Shown piece after piece: positions 33,736 through 41,173 of a DNA stretch of 64,000 nucleotides (within the stretch, counting starts at the first letter, position 1; each line of letters begins with the position of its first letter). The translations under genes and the position numbers were made by a program. Below the pieces are notes generated by a model that was not told the origin of the DNA, did not search any database, and saw only the letters and a list, made by a program, of their open reading frames with translations. The DNA is from Microbacterium sp. SY138 (lineage in GTDB: Bacteria > Actinomycetota > Actinomycetes > Actinomycetales > Microbacteriaceae): contig NZ_CP155793.1 in assembly GCF_039729145.1 (NCBI RefSeq), positions 62,001 through 126,000 of the forward strand, in the 5' to 3' direction.

Positions 33736-34785
33736 TTAGATCTGGGTGCGTGAGCGGACGCGCTGTCGTGGCGCGCGCAGCTGCCGAAGTCGCGCGATCA
33801 GCAGGGCGGCACGTGTGAGCTCGACGCCGAGGATGGCCAGGGCGACGAGCGCTGCGATCCAGTAGAGCTCGATGACGTTGCCGACCTCGCCCGAATCGGC
33901 GTAGTCGGTGGTGGTCGACGGGGCCTCGGGAAGGGAGGGGGCGGCATCCGCCGTCCGAGTCGCGTACGTGACCCCGAGCTGGTCGGCGATCGTCTCGAGG
34001 TTCGACTCGTCGATCACCGAGAGAGCGTCGGCGCCCTGGTACTGGATGTAGCCGCCGCCCTGATCCGAGACGCCGCCCGTGGTGATGCGCATCGGCCCGC
34101 CCTCGGCGGTGCCGTAGCCGAACACGGCTCCCGAATCGGTGTACTTCTCGCTCGCGCTGAACGACTCCGCCGCGGTGTCGACCGTCTGCTCCCCGTCGCC
34201 GAAATAGAACACCATGCGCGAGCGGTCGGGAGACGATTCGGCTGCCGAGGCGAGGGTTTCCGACAGCAGGGGGGCGGCGATGCCGATCGAGCTGCCGCGT
34301 GACTGGCTGGTGACCTCGGGGCGCAGCACCCCGAGTGAACCCAGGAGTGCCGTGGTGTCCGTGGTCAGCGGCATCCTCAGCTCGGCCGCGGCATCCGAGG
34401 TGATGAGGGCGAAGCGCGCTCCCGGATACTCCTCCACCAGAGCGCGCACGTCTGCACGGATGCCGTCGAGCCGCGGGTCGCCGTCGTCCCAGTCCTCAGC
34501 CACGATGCTCGCCGTCGTGTCGACCACGAGCACGATGTCGGTATCCGTCGCGAGGGTCTGGTTCGCTCCCCCGGGGATGCCCGGACGCATGAGCATCGCG
34601 AAGCAGGCGAGCACCAGAAGCAGCCGCATGGCCCACAGGGCGCGATGCCCGGCCAGCACGCGACGATCGGTGACCGGCACCCCGGCGGACTTCGGCGGAC
34701 GCACCAGCACCCAGACGGCGGCGACGGCGACGGGGGCGCACAGCAGAGCGACGAGCAGCGGGTTGAGCACGGGTTGGAGGATCAC
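33736..34785 (-). CDS. vWA-domain membrane protein (BatB-like)
   Basis: 349 residues from GTG 34785, whose start overlaps the preceding vWA gene (GTGA). Two N-terminal helices precede a von Willebrand A domain with MIDAS DTTASIV near residue 95 and later GDGEQTVDTAAESF. A C-terminal helix (VIELYWIAALVALAILGVELTRAALL) follows. Architecture matches BatB-like aerotolerance proteins, which form membrane complexes with MoxR ATPases. It is the second vWA gene; both face the cell exterior or periplasm-equivalent. Confidence 0.86.
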   Translation of the reverse strand: MILQPVLNPLLVALLCAPVAVAAVWVLVRPPKSAGVPVTDRRVLAGHRALWAMRLLLVLACFAMLMRPGIPGGANQTLATDTDIVLVVDTTASIVAEDWDDGDPRLDGIRADVRALVEEYPGARFALITSDAAAELRMPLTTDTTALLGSLGVLRPEVTSQSRGSSIGIAAPLLSETLASAAESSPDRSRMVFYFGDGEQTVDTAAESFSASEKYTDSGAVFGYGTAEGGPMRITTGGVSDQGGGYIQYQGADALSVIDESNLETIADQLGVTYATRTADAAPSLPEAPSTTTDYADSGEVGNVIELYWIAALVALAILGVELTRAALLIARLRQLRAPRQRVRSRTQI

Positions 34786-35768
34786 AGTCGCACCCTCCAC
34801 AGCACCACGACGAAGCCGAGCAGGCAGATCGAGAGCAGCACGATCCACAGGTTCGGGGTGTCGGTCCAGACCACCTGCGCCTCCCCGCGCAACTCGGTCG
34901 CCTCCTGTTTCTGAACCTGGGTGACGATGTCGGAGACGGTGGTCGTGTCGCGCAGGCCGAATGCGGCGCCGCCCGTCGCCTCGGCCGCAGCGCTCAGCTC
35001 GGCGCTGACGTCGGCATCCTTGCCCTGGACCGGGTTCAGTGCGAAGACGCGCACGTCCTTCGAGGCGGCGTAGGCGGCGGCCTCGTCGAGCGTGACGATC
35101 GAGGCGCCGTTGACCTCGTTGTCGGTGGCGAAGATCACAGAGCGTGAGCGCTCGGCGTCCGGGTTGTCGAAACCCATCGTGCAGGCGGCGAGACCGTCGC
35201 CGATCAGGGAGGCGCCGTCTCCATTGAGGGTGCCGACCCAGTGCTCCGGGACCTGATCGACATAGTCGAAGCTCTGCGTCATGCTCTCGATGTGCTCGCG
35301 CACGAAGTCGTAGTCGTCGGTCAGGGGGAAGATCTGCACGGGCGAGCTGTTGAAGATCGTCAGCCCGATGCGTTCGCCCTCGAAGCTGTCCAGAAGCTCG
35401 TCGAAGACGTTCAGCACCTCCACGTCGACCTCGGTCATGGAACCGGAGACGTCGAGGCACAGCATGATGTCTCGGCTGGTGTTGACGGGCTGGATCGTCT
35501 GCGCCGACATCGGCCGCGCAGCCACCACGCCCGCGACGATGGCGGCGGTCGCGCCGAGGGCGAGGATGCCGGACAGCGCGAGTGCTCTCCGCGTCAGTGC
35601 GCGGCGGAAGGAGGGCAGCGCGCGCACGCGCTCGGCACGGGCGACGCGCGCGGCGTCGATGCCTCGGCTCGGGCCGCCCCGCCGGAGGCCGACGACGAGA
35701 CCGATCGTGATCGCGAGCACCACGACCGCGACCGCGGCCGCGAGCATCCAGACGTTCGCTAGTGCCAC
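34782..35768 (-). CDS. vWA-domain membrane protein (BatA-like)
   Basis: 328 residues from GTG 35768, overlapping the preceding gene by ten bases. Two N-terminal helices, then a vWA domain with canonical MIDAS DVSGSMTE near residue 95 and GDGASLIGDGL, and a C-terminal helix (LWIVLLSICLLGFVVVLWRVRL). It couples to the next vWA gene by GTGA overlap. Likely scaffold for protein assembly under MoxR chaperone control. Confidence 0.86.
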   Translation of the reverse strand: MALANVWMLAAAVAVVVLAITIGLVVGLRRGGPSRGIDAARVARAERVRALPSFRRALTRRALALSGILALGATAAIVAGVVAARPMSAQTIQPVNTSRDIMLCLDVSGSMTEVDVEVLNVFDELLDSFEGERIGLTIFNSSPVQIFPLTDDYDFVREHIESMTQSFDYVDQVPEHWVGTLNGDGASLIGDGLAACTMGFDNPDAERSRSVIFATDNEVNGASIVTLDEAAAYAASKDVRVFALNPVQGKDADVSAELSAAAEATGGAAFGLRDTTTVSDIVTQVQKQEATELRGEAQVVWTDTPNLWIVLLSICLLGFVVVLWRVRL

Positions 35769-36250
35769 GTGCGCACCACCGTCCTGGCGGCTTCGGCGCC
35801 GGCCACAGGATCGATCACCGGTCCCTGGCGGAAGATGCTCGGGTAGTAGTGCCTGCCGAGCGCATCGATGAGGGCGGGATGCACACCGCGGGCCACGAGA
35901 TCGTCGAGTGCGAGCACCGGCGCCTCCAGGCCGCTGTACTCGTTCACGAAGGTGCGCACGGTGCGGCTCAGCTCGAGATTCGCCTGCCGGGCGGAGATGC
36001 GGCGTTCGACGTACTCGGTCTCGATCTGCTGGATGCGCGCCAGGTACTCGGTGCGCAGCTGCGAGAGCACGTCGATGACCAGCGGTGCCTGCCCGGCGTT
36101 CGGGTCGGCGACCGCCAGGGTGCGCCGCGGTCGGGTGAGGACGATCAGCAACCACGCCCCCAGCACCAGCAGAGCCAGGATGCCGATTGCGAGCAGCATC
36201 CATCCCCAGCCGTACTGCGCCGGCGGATAGAGGTCGTCAGAGCCGGGCAT
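35759..36250 (-). CDS. Small membrane protein of the MoxR/vWA operon (DUF4381-like)
   Basis: 163 residues with one N-terminal helix (WGWMLLAIGILALLVLGAWLLIVL) and a cytoplasmic helical domain (IDVLSQLRTEYLARIQQIETEYVERRIS), consistent with the small helix-anchored proteins that sit between DUF58 and vWA genes. It overlaps the DUF58 gene by 14 bases and the BatA-like gene by ten. Function unknown. Confidence 0.75.
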   Translation of the reverse strand: MPGSDDLYPPAQYGWGWMLLAIGILALLVLGAWLLIVLTRPRRTLAVADPNAGQAPLVIDVLSQLRTEYLARIQQIETEYVERRISARQANLELSRTVRTFVNEYSGLEAPVLALDDLVARGVHPALIDALGRHYYPSIFRQGPVIDPVAGAEAARTVVRTWH

Positions 36251-37124
36251 TCGACCTCCGATTCAGCAGCGTCAGCAGCTGAGCGACGGCATCGTCCTGC
36301 CCGTCCAGCGTGGAGTGGCTGATCTCCATCCGGGTGAGGAGCTCGGCGAGGTGTGCGGCGTCGGCCTCGCGTTGCGCGGTCAGCTCCTGCACGATCTCGC
36401 GGTCGCCCTGCACGAATCCCGGCACCTGCCAGCGACTGTCGACGTCACTGCGGATGTGTCCGGTGGCGTGGTCCAGCACGGGCTCGGCGTCGCGCAGCGT
36501 GAGCCAGAGCACGTCGTGCTGCACGCGCAGTCGCCGCAGCATCCGTTCGGTCTCGCCGGTGACGGGGGCCTCGTCGGTGATCACGACCACGATCATGCGA
36601 CGCGCGATCGTGCGGGTGACGAACGACAGCAGGCCATCACGGTCGCTCGGTGCGTCGCTCTGGTCGACGGCCCGATCGATCGTGCGCAGCGCGTGCTCGA
36701 GCGCCCCTTCGCTGCGGCCCGGCGCGAGGCGGCGCACCTTGGCGGCATCGCCGTACACCGTGGTGAAGTCGTCGCCGTGGCGCAGCGTCAGCACACCGAG
36801 CACTCCGGTCGCCAGGATCGCCAGGTGCTTCTTCGACTGCTCGTCTGCGGCGAGTGCTGACATCGAGCGCCCGGTGTCGACCACGAACAGCACGGTGTGC
36901 ATGCGGGTCGCGCGCGAGCGCTTCACCAGGGGCGTTCCCAGCCGGGCGGTCGCCCGCCAGTCGATGTCGCGCACCTGATCGCCGTACTCGTACTTGCGCA
37001 GGTCTTCGAAGTCGAGGCTCCGCCCGCGCAGCAGCGACGCGTAGGCGCCGTCGAGCGCGTGCAGCGACTTGCGCGTCGAGTGGATGAAGAGCTTGCTCTT
37101 CACCTGCGTGATCAGGCTGGCCAT
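36237..37124 (-). CDS. DUF58 domain-containing protein
   Basis: 295 residues with the DUF58 signature near the start: RGRSLDFEDLRKYEYGDQVRDIDWRATARLGTPLVKR. A vWA-like fold follows with FVVDTGRSMSALAAD, where D-x-G-x-S replaces the MIDAS. Such proteins accompany MoxR and vWA proteins and are thought to assist complex assembly. It lies seven bases after the MoxR gene and overlaps the downstream membrane-protein gene. Confidence 0.92.
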   Translation of the reverse strand: MASLITQVKSKLFIHSTRKSLHALDGAYASLLRGRSLDFEDLRKYEYGDQVRDIDWRATARLGTPLVKRSRATRMHTVLFVVDTGRSMSALAADEQSKKHLAILATGVLGVLTLRHGDDFTTVYGDAAKVRRLAPGRSEGALEHALRTIDRAVDQSDAPSDRDGLLSFVTRTIARRMIVVVITDEAPVTGETERMLRRLRVQHDVLWLTLRDAEPVLDHATGHIRSDVDSRWQVPGFVQGDREIVQELTAQREADAAHLAELLTRMEISHSTLDGQDDAVAQLLTLLNRRSNARL

Positions 37125-37131
37125 GGAGATG

Positions 37132-38220
37132 TCAGGGTGTGGGGACCGACGCGAAGATCTGGTCGATGATCTCCTCGCTGCGGATTCCTTCGGCGTCGGC
37201 CTCGAACGTCAGCAGCACCCGGTGGCGCAGCACGAGGTGCCGGAGCTCGCGGATGTCTTCGGGCAGCACATGCGTGCGTCCCTTGAGCAGAGCCAGCGCT
37301 CTAGAAGCCTGGAGGAACGCGATGCTCGCACGCGGACTCGCGCCGTACTTGATGAAGCGGGCGCGTTCTTCGCCGATGTACGGCGCCGGGTTGCGGGTGA
37401 CGTAGGCGATCGACACGATGTAGTTGCGGATCGCGGGGTCGACGTAGATGCGGCTCGCGACGTCCTGCAGCAGATGCACGTCGTCGAGGCTGACGGCGCT
37501 GGCGACGTGCCGGTCGGGGTCGAGCACACCCGAATCGATGCGGCTGAGCACCTCGAGCTCTTCGGCCGGGCTCGGGTATTCGACGATCTCTTTGAGCAGG
37601 AAGCGGTCCATCTGCGCCTCGGGCAGCTCGTACGTGCCCTCCTGCTCGATGGGGTTCTGCGTCGCGATCACGAGGAACGGCTTCGGCAGGTGGTGGATCT
37701 CGCCGCCGATCGTGGTCTGATGCTCCTGCATGGCCTCGAGCATGGCGCTCTGTGTCTTGGCGCTGGAGCGGTTGATCTCGTCGAGCAGCACGAAGTTCGC
37801 GTGCACCGGGCCGAGCACTGTCCGGAACGATCCCGTCGCCGCGTCGTAGATCTGGTTGCCCGTGATGTCGCTCGGCAGCAGGTCGGGCGTGCACTGGATG
37901 CGCTTGAACTGCGCCTTCACGGTGTCGGCGAGGGTGCTGGCCGCAGTGGTCTTCGCCAGTCCCGGCACGCTCTCGAGCAGAATGTGGCCGCCGGCGATGA
38001 GCGAGATGAGCAGGCTCGTGCGCAGCCGGTCCTGACCGACCATCTTGGCGGAGTAGGAGGCGGAGATGACCCGCAGCACCTCGGACGCTCTGGCCATCTC
38101 GGCGTCGATGGGTGCGCCGTTCGCCGTGGCGGGTGAGGCTGTGGGGGCAGGGGCCTGCGCGGGAGCGGGCGGAGGCGGAGGTGCCACCGGCTGCGGGGAT
38201 GCGGCGTTCAGGTCGTGCAT
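37132..38220 (-). CDS. MoxR-family AAA+ ATPase
   Basis: 362 residues, first gene of the operon. A Pro/Ala-rich N-terminus of about 40 residues (PQPVAPPPPPAPAQAPAP) precedes the AAA+ core. Walker A is degenerate (ESVPGLAKTT), as is usual for MoxR. Walker B is FVLLDEINRSSAKTQ, sensor 1 VIATQNPIEQEGTYELPEAQMDRF, and the arginine-rich sensor 2 is present. Start ATG 38220 has GGAGGAGAG eight bases upstream. It likely remodels the vWA partners to activate them. Confidence 0.93.
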   Translation of the reverse strand: MHDLNAASPQPVAPPPPPAPAQAPAPTASPATANGAPIDAEMARASEVLRVISASYSAKMVGQDRLRTSLLISLIAGGHILLESVPGLAKTTAASTLADTVKAQFKRIQCTPDLLPSDITGNQIYDAATGSFRTVLGPVHANFVLLDEINRSSAKTQSAMLEAMQEHQTTIGGEIHHLPKPFLVIATQNPIEQEGTYELPEAQMDRFLLKEIVEYPSPAEELEVLSRIDSGVLDPDRHVASAVSLDDVHLLQDVASRIYVDPAIRNYIVSIAYVTRNPAPYIGEERARFIKYGASPRASIAFLQASRALALLKGRTHVLPEDIRELRHLVLRHRVLLTFEADAEGIRSEEIIDQIFASVPTP

Positions 38221-38299
38221 GCTCTCTCCTCCTGGGGAGCGCGGCGCTTCTCCCCTCAGCCAGGGTAGCCGCCGCACCGAGGAGGAGAGCTGAGCGCCG

Positions 38300-38608
38300 T
38301 CACTGGCCGAACATGGACGAGGTCGCCGCGATCCATCCGAACGTGAGGGCGAGGATCGTCACGATGATCCAGATGCTCATGGCGATCGCGTTGAGGGCGA
38401 TCCCCCATCCCGCCTGCGTGCGTGCGCGCGGCTCGCCTCGCAGCGAGACGATCCCGAGGATGAGTCCGATGGCGGGCGCGAAGAACGTCCAGCCGGCGAA
38501 CACGGAGCAGATCCCGAGAACGAGACTGGCGGTGCCTTTGGCGGTCGACGTCGCAGCGACGGACGGCGCGGTGGTGGAAGGGGCGGGTGCAGAAGCAGTT
38601 GTTGACAT
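38300..38608 (-). CDS. DUF4190-type small membrane protein
   Basis: 102 residues with two hydrophobic helices (ASLVLGICSVFAGWTFFAPAIGLILGI and GIALNAIAMSIWIIVTILALTFGWI) and a short hydrophilic Ser/Ala/Thr-rich N-terminus. The segment between the helices (SLRGEPRARTQAGWGIALN) fits the DUF4190 pattern. A TAGCGT box is seven bases before the ATG. No neighbour relationship. Confidence 0.7.
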   Translation of the reverse strand: MSTTASAPAPSTTAPSVAATSTAKGTASLVLGICSVFAGWTFFAPAIGLILGIVSLRGEPRARTQAGWGIALNAIAMSIWIIVTILALTFGWIAATSSMFGQ

Positions 38609-38734
38609 GACATCCACGCTATGACGGGGTCTGTCGGCGGTCATCGGACTGGAGTACCCACGTCGTACGTCCAGCGGATGATTGCGCCGGTTCTCAGGTA
38701 CGGGCGGCGGAGCGTGTTCCGGCAGCGTGGGCCG

Positions 38735-39046
38735 CTACGCCGACCGCCGGTCGAGGAACAGCAACTCGAGCGGTGAGGCCAGCAGCGCATCCACTCCCTG
38801 CGCGAATGCCTGGAAGTGAGGTGTGGCGAAGTGGGTGTCGAGCGCGGCCTGGTCGTCGAACGCCTCGCGCATGTAGAAAGTTCCTGGCTCGCTGCGCGAT
38901 TCGAACAGCACGTAATCCTGGTTGCCGGGCTCCGCGCGAGTCGGCTCGATCAGGCGCTGCAGGGCTGCGAGCAGTGCGTCGCGGCGACCGGGGAGGGCGC
39001 GCAGGATGGCGAGGCTGTACAGCGGGTCGGGCAGGGGTGAAGACAT
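38735..39046 (-). CDS. Antibiotic biosynthesis monooxygenase (ABM) domain protein
   Basis: 103-residue ferredoxin-like protein: LYSLAILRALPGRRDALLAALQRLIEPTRAEPGNQDYVLFESRSEPGTFYMREAFDDQAALDTHFATPHFQAF, matching the small putative quinol monooxygenase family. ATG start has AGAAGG eight bases upstream. It is divergent from the HxlR regulator, and an inverted repeat lies between them. HxlR regulators commonly control divergent oxidoreductase genes and respond to aldehydes or quinones, so this gene is a probable target. Confidence 0.85.
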   Translation of the reverse strand: MSSPLPDPLYSLAILRALPGRRDALLAALQRLIEPTRAEPGNQDYVLFESRSEPGTFYMREAFDDQAALDTHFATPHFQAFAQGVDALLASPLELLFLDRRSA

Positions 39047-39116
39047 GATGTGGTCCTTCTCTCGTGGGATCGAGCACGGCAGGCTGCCGCGAGATCATTA
39101 CTACTCGAAGGGAAGC

Positions 39117-39143
39117 AGTTACCCGCAAGGACTGCTGGTAACT
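39117..39143. promoter_or_regulatory. HxlR-like operator, copy 1
   Basis: AGTTACC (39117-39123) and GGTAACT (39137-39143) are perfect inverted arms around 13 bases, in the divergent ABM/hxlR intergenic region, just upstream of the regulator -10. A related motif recurs at 39542-39559. Confidence 0.6.
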
Positions 39144-39149
39144 TTCGGA

Positions 39150-39155
39150 TACCAT
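39150..39155 (+). promoter_or_regulatory. Putative -10 box of the HxlR gene (leaderless)
   Basis: TACCAT followed by exactly six bases and the GTG start at 39162. Confidence 0.45.
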
Positions 39156-39161
39156 GAACGG

Positions 39162-39524
39162 GTGACTTCTCTCAGCACCTGCGCCGCCGGCAGGCCCCAT
39201 GATGTCTACGACGCCCAGTGCCCGTGCCGGGGCATCCTCGATCTGCTCGCCGACAAATGGAGCGCGCTCATCCTCGGCGCACTCGAGGGCGGCCCGATGC
39301 GGTTCGGTGAGCTCAAGCGCAAGCTCGAGGGCATCAGCCCGAAGGTGCTCACGTCGTGCCTTCGGCGACTCGAAGACCGCGACCTCGTCGCGCGCGAGAT
39401 CTTCGCCGAGGTGCCGGCTCGCGTCGAGTACTCGCTCACCGCCCTCGGCGCCGACGCGGCGAAGCCCCTGCAGAGCCTCCGTGATTGGGTCGAGTCGAAC
39501 ATCCAGCGCTTCCCCGATCTCTGA
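39162..39524 (+). CDS. HxlR-family transcriptional regulator
   Basis: 120-residue winged-helix regulator: [61 protein letters not shown], with the characteristic N-terminal Cys (YDAQCPCRG) that senses thiol-reactive or oxidising compounds in known members (HypR, QorR). The GTG start fits the leaderless TACCAT box. Lies between the divergent ABM gene and the downstream YbhB-like gene, both next to its operator-like motif. Confidence 0.92.
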   Translation: MTSLSTCAAGRPHDVYDAQCPCRGILDLLADKWSALILGALEGGPMRFGELKRKLEGISPKVLTSCLRRLEDRDLVAREIFAEVPARVEYSLTALGADAAKPLQSLRDWVESNIQRFPDL

Positions 39525-39541
39525 GATTCCGAGAGTGGGGT

Positions 39542-39559
39542 GGTTACCCGGAGGTGACT
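39542..39559. promoter_or_regulatory. HxlR-like operator, diverged copy 2
   Basis: GGTTACC (39542-39548) and GGTGACT (39553-39559) resemble the arms at 39117-39143, upstream of the YbhB-like gene. Both sites share GTTACCCG. Suggests a small regulon of three genes. Confidence 0.45.
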
Positions 39560-39592
39560 TGCACCCCTTGCGGGAAACCAGGTGCTCGTCGA

Positions 39593-39598
39593 TACCGT
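39593..39598 (+). promoter_or_regulatory. Putative -10 box of the YbhB-like gene (leaderless)
   Basis: TACCGT followed by exactly six bases and the ATG at 39605; no Shine-Dalgarno. Confidence 0.45.
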
Positions 39599-39604
39599 CC
39601 TCGC

Positions 39605-40153
39605 ATGACAGATCAGACACAGGCAACGAACGACCCGTACTACGCGCTTCCCGAGGTGCCGAGCTTCGAGCTCCGCAGCTCCACCGTCGCTGACGGAACG
39701 CCCTTCGCCGAGGCGCAGTACTCCGGAGTCTTCGGCGTCCCGGGCGGACGCGACATCTCTCCCGAACTCACCTGGTCGGGGTTTCCCGACGACACCCGGA
39801 GCTTCATCGTCACGGTCTTCGATCCGGACGCTCCCACCGGATCGGGATTCTGGCATTGGGCCGTCGGCAATATCCCCGCGACCACGACCCACCTCGTCGA
39901 GGACGCTGGCTCCGAGAGCCGGGAGCTGCTTCCCGCCGGTGCCGTGGCTTTCCCGAACGACGCCGGGCTCGCGCGCTACATCGGCGCCGCTCCGCCTGCC
40001 GGATCGGGCGTGCACCGGTACCACATCACCGTGACCGCGCTGGATGTGGCGCGGCTCGATCTGGACTCCGGTGCATCCCCGGCGCTCCTCGGCTTCACGG
40101 CGGGCCCGCACACGATCGCGCGAGCCACGCTCGTCGCGTACGCCGGGGAGTAG
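39605..40153 (+). CDS. YbhB/YbcL (PEBP) family protein
   Basis: 182-residue phosphatidylethanolamine-binding-like protein: [15 protein letters not shown], then [46 protein letters not shown], and the late [15 protein letters not shown]. The DPDAP and GxHRYxF motifs form the anion-binding pocket of the family. Cytoplasmic; bacterial function is unknown. Leaderless-type promoter. Located beside the HxlR gene with a related operator-like site, so probably in the same regulon. Confidence 0.9.
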   Translation: MTDQTQATNDPYYALPEVPSFELRSSTVADGTPFAEAQYSGVFGVPGGRDISPELTWSGFPDDTRSFIVTVFDPDAPTGSGFWHWAVGNIPATTTHLVEDAGSESRELLPAGAVAFPNDAGLARYIGAAPPAGSGVHRYHITVTALDVARLDLDSGASPALLGFTAGPHTIARATLVAYAGE

Positions 40154-40166
40154 ACCTCGGGCTGAC

Positions 40167-40244
40167 CACCCCCGTCCCGGGCGGGATTCTCCCTGTCGGG
40201 CGGAGCACCCCCGTCCCGGGCGGGATTCTCCCTGTCGGGCGGAG
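40167..40244 (+). repeat. Two perfect 39-bp tandem repeats
   Basis: The 39-bp unit at 40167-40205 is repeated exactly at 40206-40244. It is GC-rich and contains CCCGGGCGGGATTCTCC and GTCGGGCGGAG. It lies between convergent genes. Only two copies, immediately adjacent, so it is not a CRISPR array. Confidence 0.8.
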
Positions 40245-40270
40245 CTTTCGTCTCGAGATCTCCGCCCGAC
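40234..40270. terminator. Inverted repeat at the end of the 39-bp repeats
   Basis: GTCGGGCGGAG (40234-40244) pairs with CTCCGCCCGAC (40260-40270), 11 bp, around a 15-nt loop, between the convergent 3' ends of the YbhB-like and membrane-protein genes. Likely terminator or part of a REP-like element. Confidence 0.55.
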
Positions 40271-40348
40271 GGCGAGAACTCCGCCCGTCGCGGGGCGTCC
40301 ATGCGTGAGCAGGAGTGGGCGGAAGCAGCTGCGGGGTCAGGCTGCGCG

Positions 40349-41068
40349 TCAGGCTGCGGCGATGGTGGCGTCGGCGGTCGAATCCGAGACGACCGCCCGG
40401 CGACGGCCCACCCACACGACGAGGGCGGCGGCGCCGATGATGATCGCGGCGATCAGCAGCACGTAGAGGGCGACGCCTCCATACCCGCCGGGCTGGGCAG
40501 GGTTGAGGAACGGGTACGGATACCATGACGGCTCACCCGATGCCGGCGCGATCACGAGGTTCGCTCGGATCAGCGTGTAGATCACCCAGACGATCGGGAA
40601 GATGGCGGCGATGCCCACGGCGCTCCAGCCGAGAGCCCGCCGTCTCGGGGCGAACAGCACATCGGCCAGCATGATGATCGGCACCACCACGTGGAGCACC
40701 TCGTTCGACCAGCCGACCGTCGAGCCCTGGGGCAGCTCGATGCCGCGAAGCAGCAGGTTGTAGACCACGCCGGTGACGATCATGTAGGTGCTGGCGCACA
40801 TCAGCAGGATCGCGAGCCACCGAGGTTCCGCCGTCGTGCCGCGGTGGGCGAGCGCCCAGAACCCGCCACACGCCAACGCGACCACGGCGAGGACGTTCGA
40901 CTCGATCGTGAAGAAGCTGAAGAAGTTCGAGATAACGGTCGGCAGATGTGCGCCCCACTCGGTCGTGGCCGCAGCGGCGATCTCGAGGGTGCGGATGAGC
41001 TGCGCGATGATCGCTGCCGCGGAGAGCACGGCTGCGGCGATGCGCACGTAGGGCCACCAGGTCGTCAT
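40349..41068 (-). CDS. Pr6Pr family (FAR-17a/AIG1-like) membrane protein
   Basis: 239 residues with six to seven helices: WPYVRIAAAVLSAAAIIAQLIRTLEI, then SNFFSFFTIESNVLAVVALACGGFWAL, then VTGVVYNLLLRGIELPQGSTVGWSNEVLHVVVPIIMLADVLF, and FPIVWVIYTLIRANLVIAP. The conserved NFFSFFTIESN and W-S-N-E-V-L-H-V motifs match Pr6Pr-family proteins, whose function is unknown. Start ATG 41068 has GGAGG upstream. Divergent from the cyclase-like receptor gene. Confidence 0.8.
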   Translation of the reverse strand: MTTWWPYVRIAAAVLSAAAIIAQLIRTLEIAAAATTEWGAHLPTVISNFFSFFTIESNVLAVVALACGGFWALAHRGTTAEPRWLAILLMCASTYMIVTGVVYNLLLRGIELPQGSTVGWSNEVLHVVVPIIMLADVLFAPRRRALGWSAVGIAAIFPIVWVIYTLIRANLVIAPASGEPSWYPYPFLNPAQPGGYGGVALYVLLIAAIIIGAAALVVWVGRRRAVVSDSTADATIAAA

Positions 41069-41122
41069 GTTCGCCTCCGGTCGCAACTGTAGTGGCAGAT
41101 TTCCGTAGACCGCGGCACCGAT

Positions 41123-41132
41123 ATATCGATAT
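41123..41132. promoter_or_regulatory. AT-rich palindrome in divergent region
   Basis: ATATCGATAT (41123-41132) is a perfect 10-bp palindrome inside an AT-rich run, between the Pr6Pr-like and cyclase-like genes. Candidate regulator site or -10 region; weak evidence. Confidence 0.3.
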
Positions 41133-41173
41133 CGTCGGACCGTTCACGCAGCACGCGCATGGCGGAGGGGCAG

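Noticed and set aside
38649..38674. Inverted repeat CTGGA...TCCAG upstream of the DUF4190-type gene
   Set aside because: The arms are only five bases with unequal inner spacing, so it is not better than chance.
40167..40244. Possible CRISPR-like array from the exact 39-bp repeats
   Set aside because: Only two copies, with no spacers between them and no cas genes nearby.
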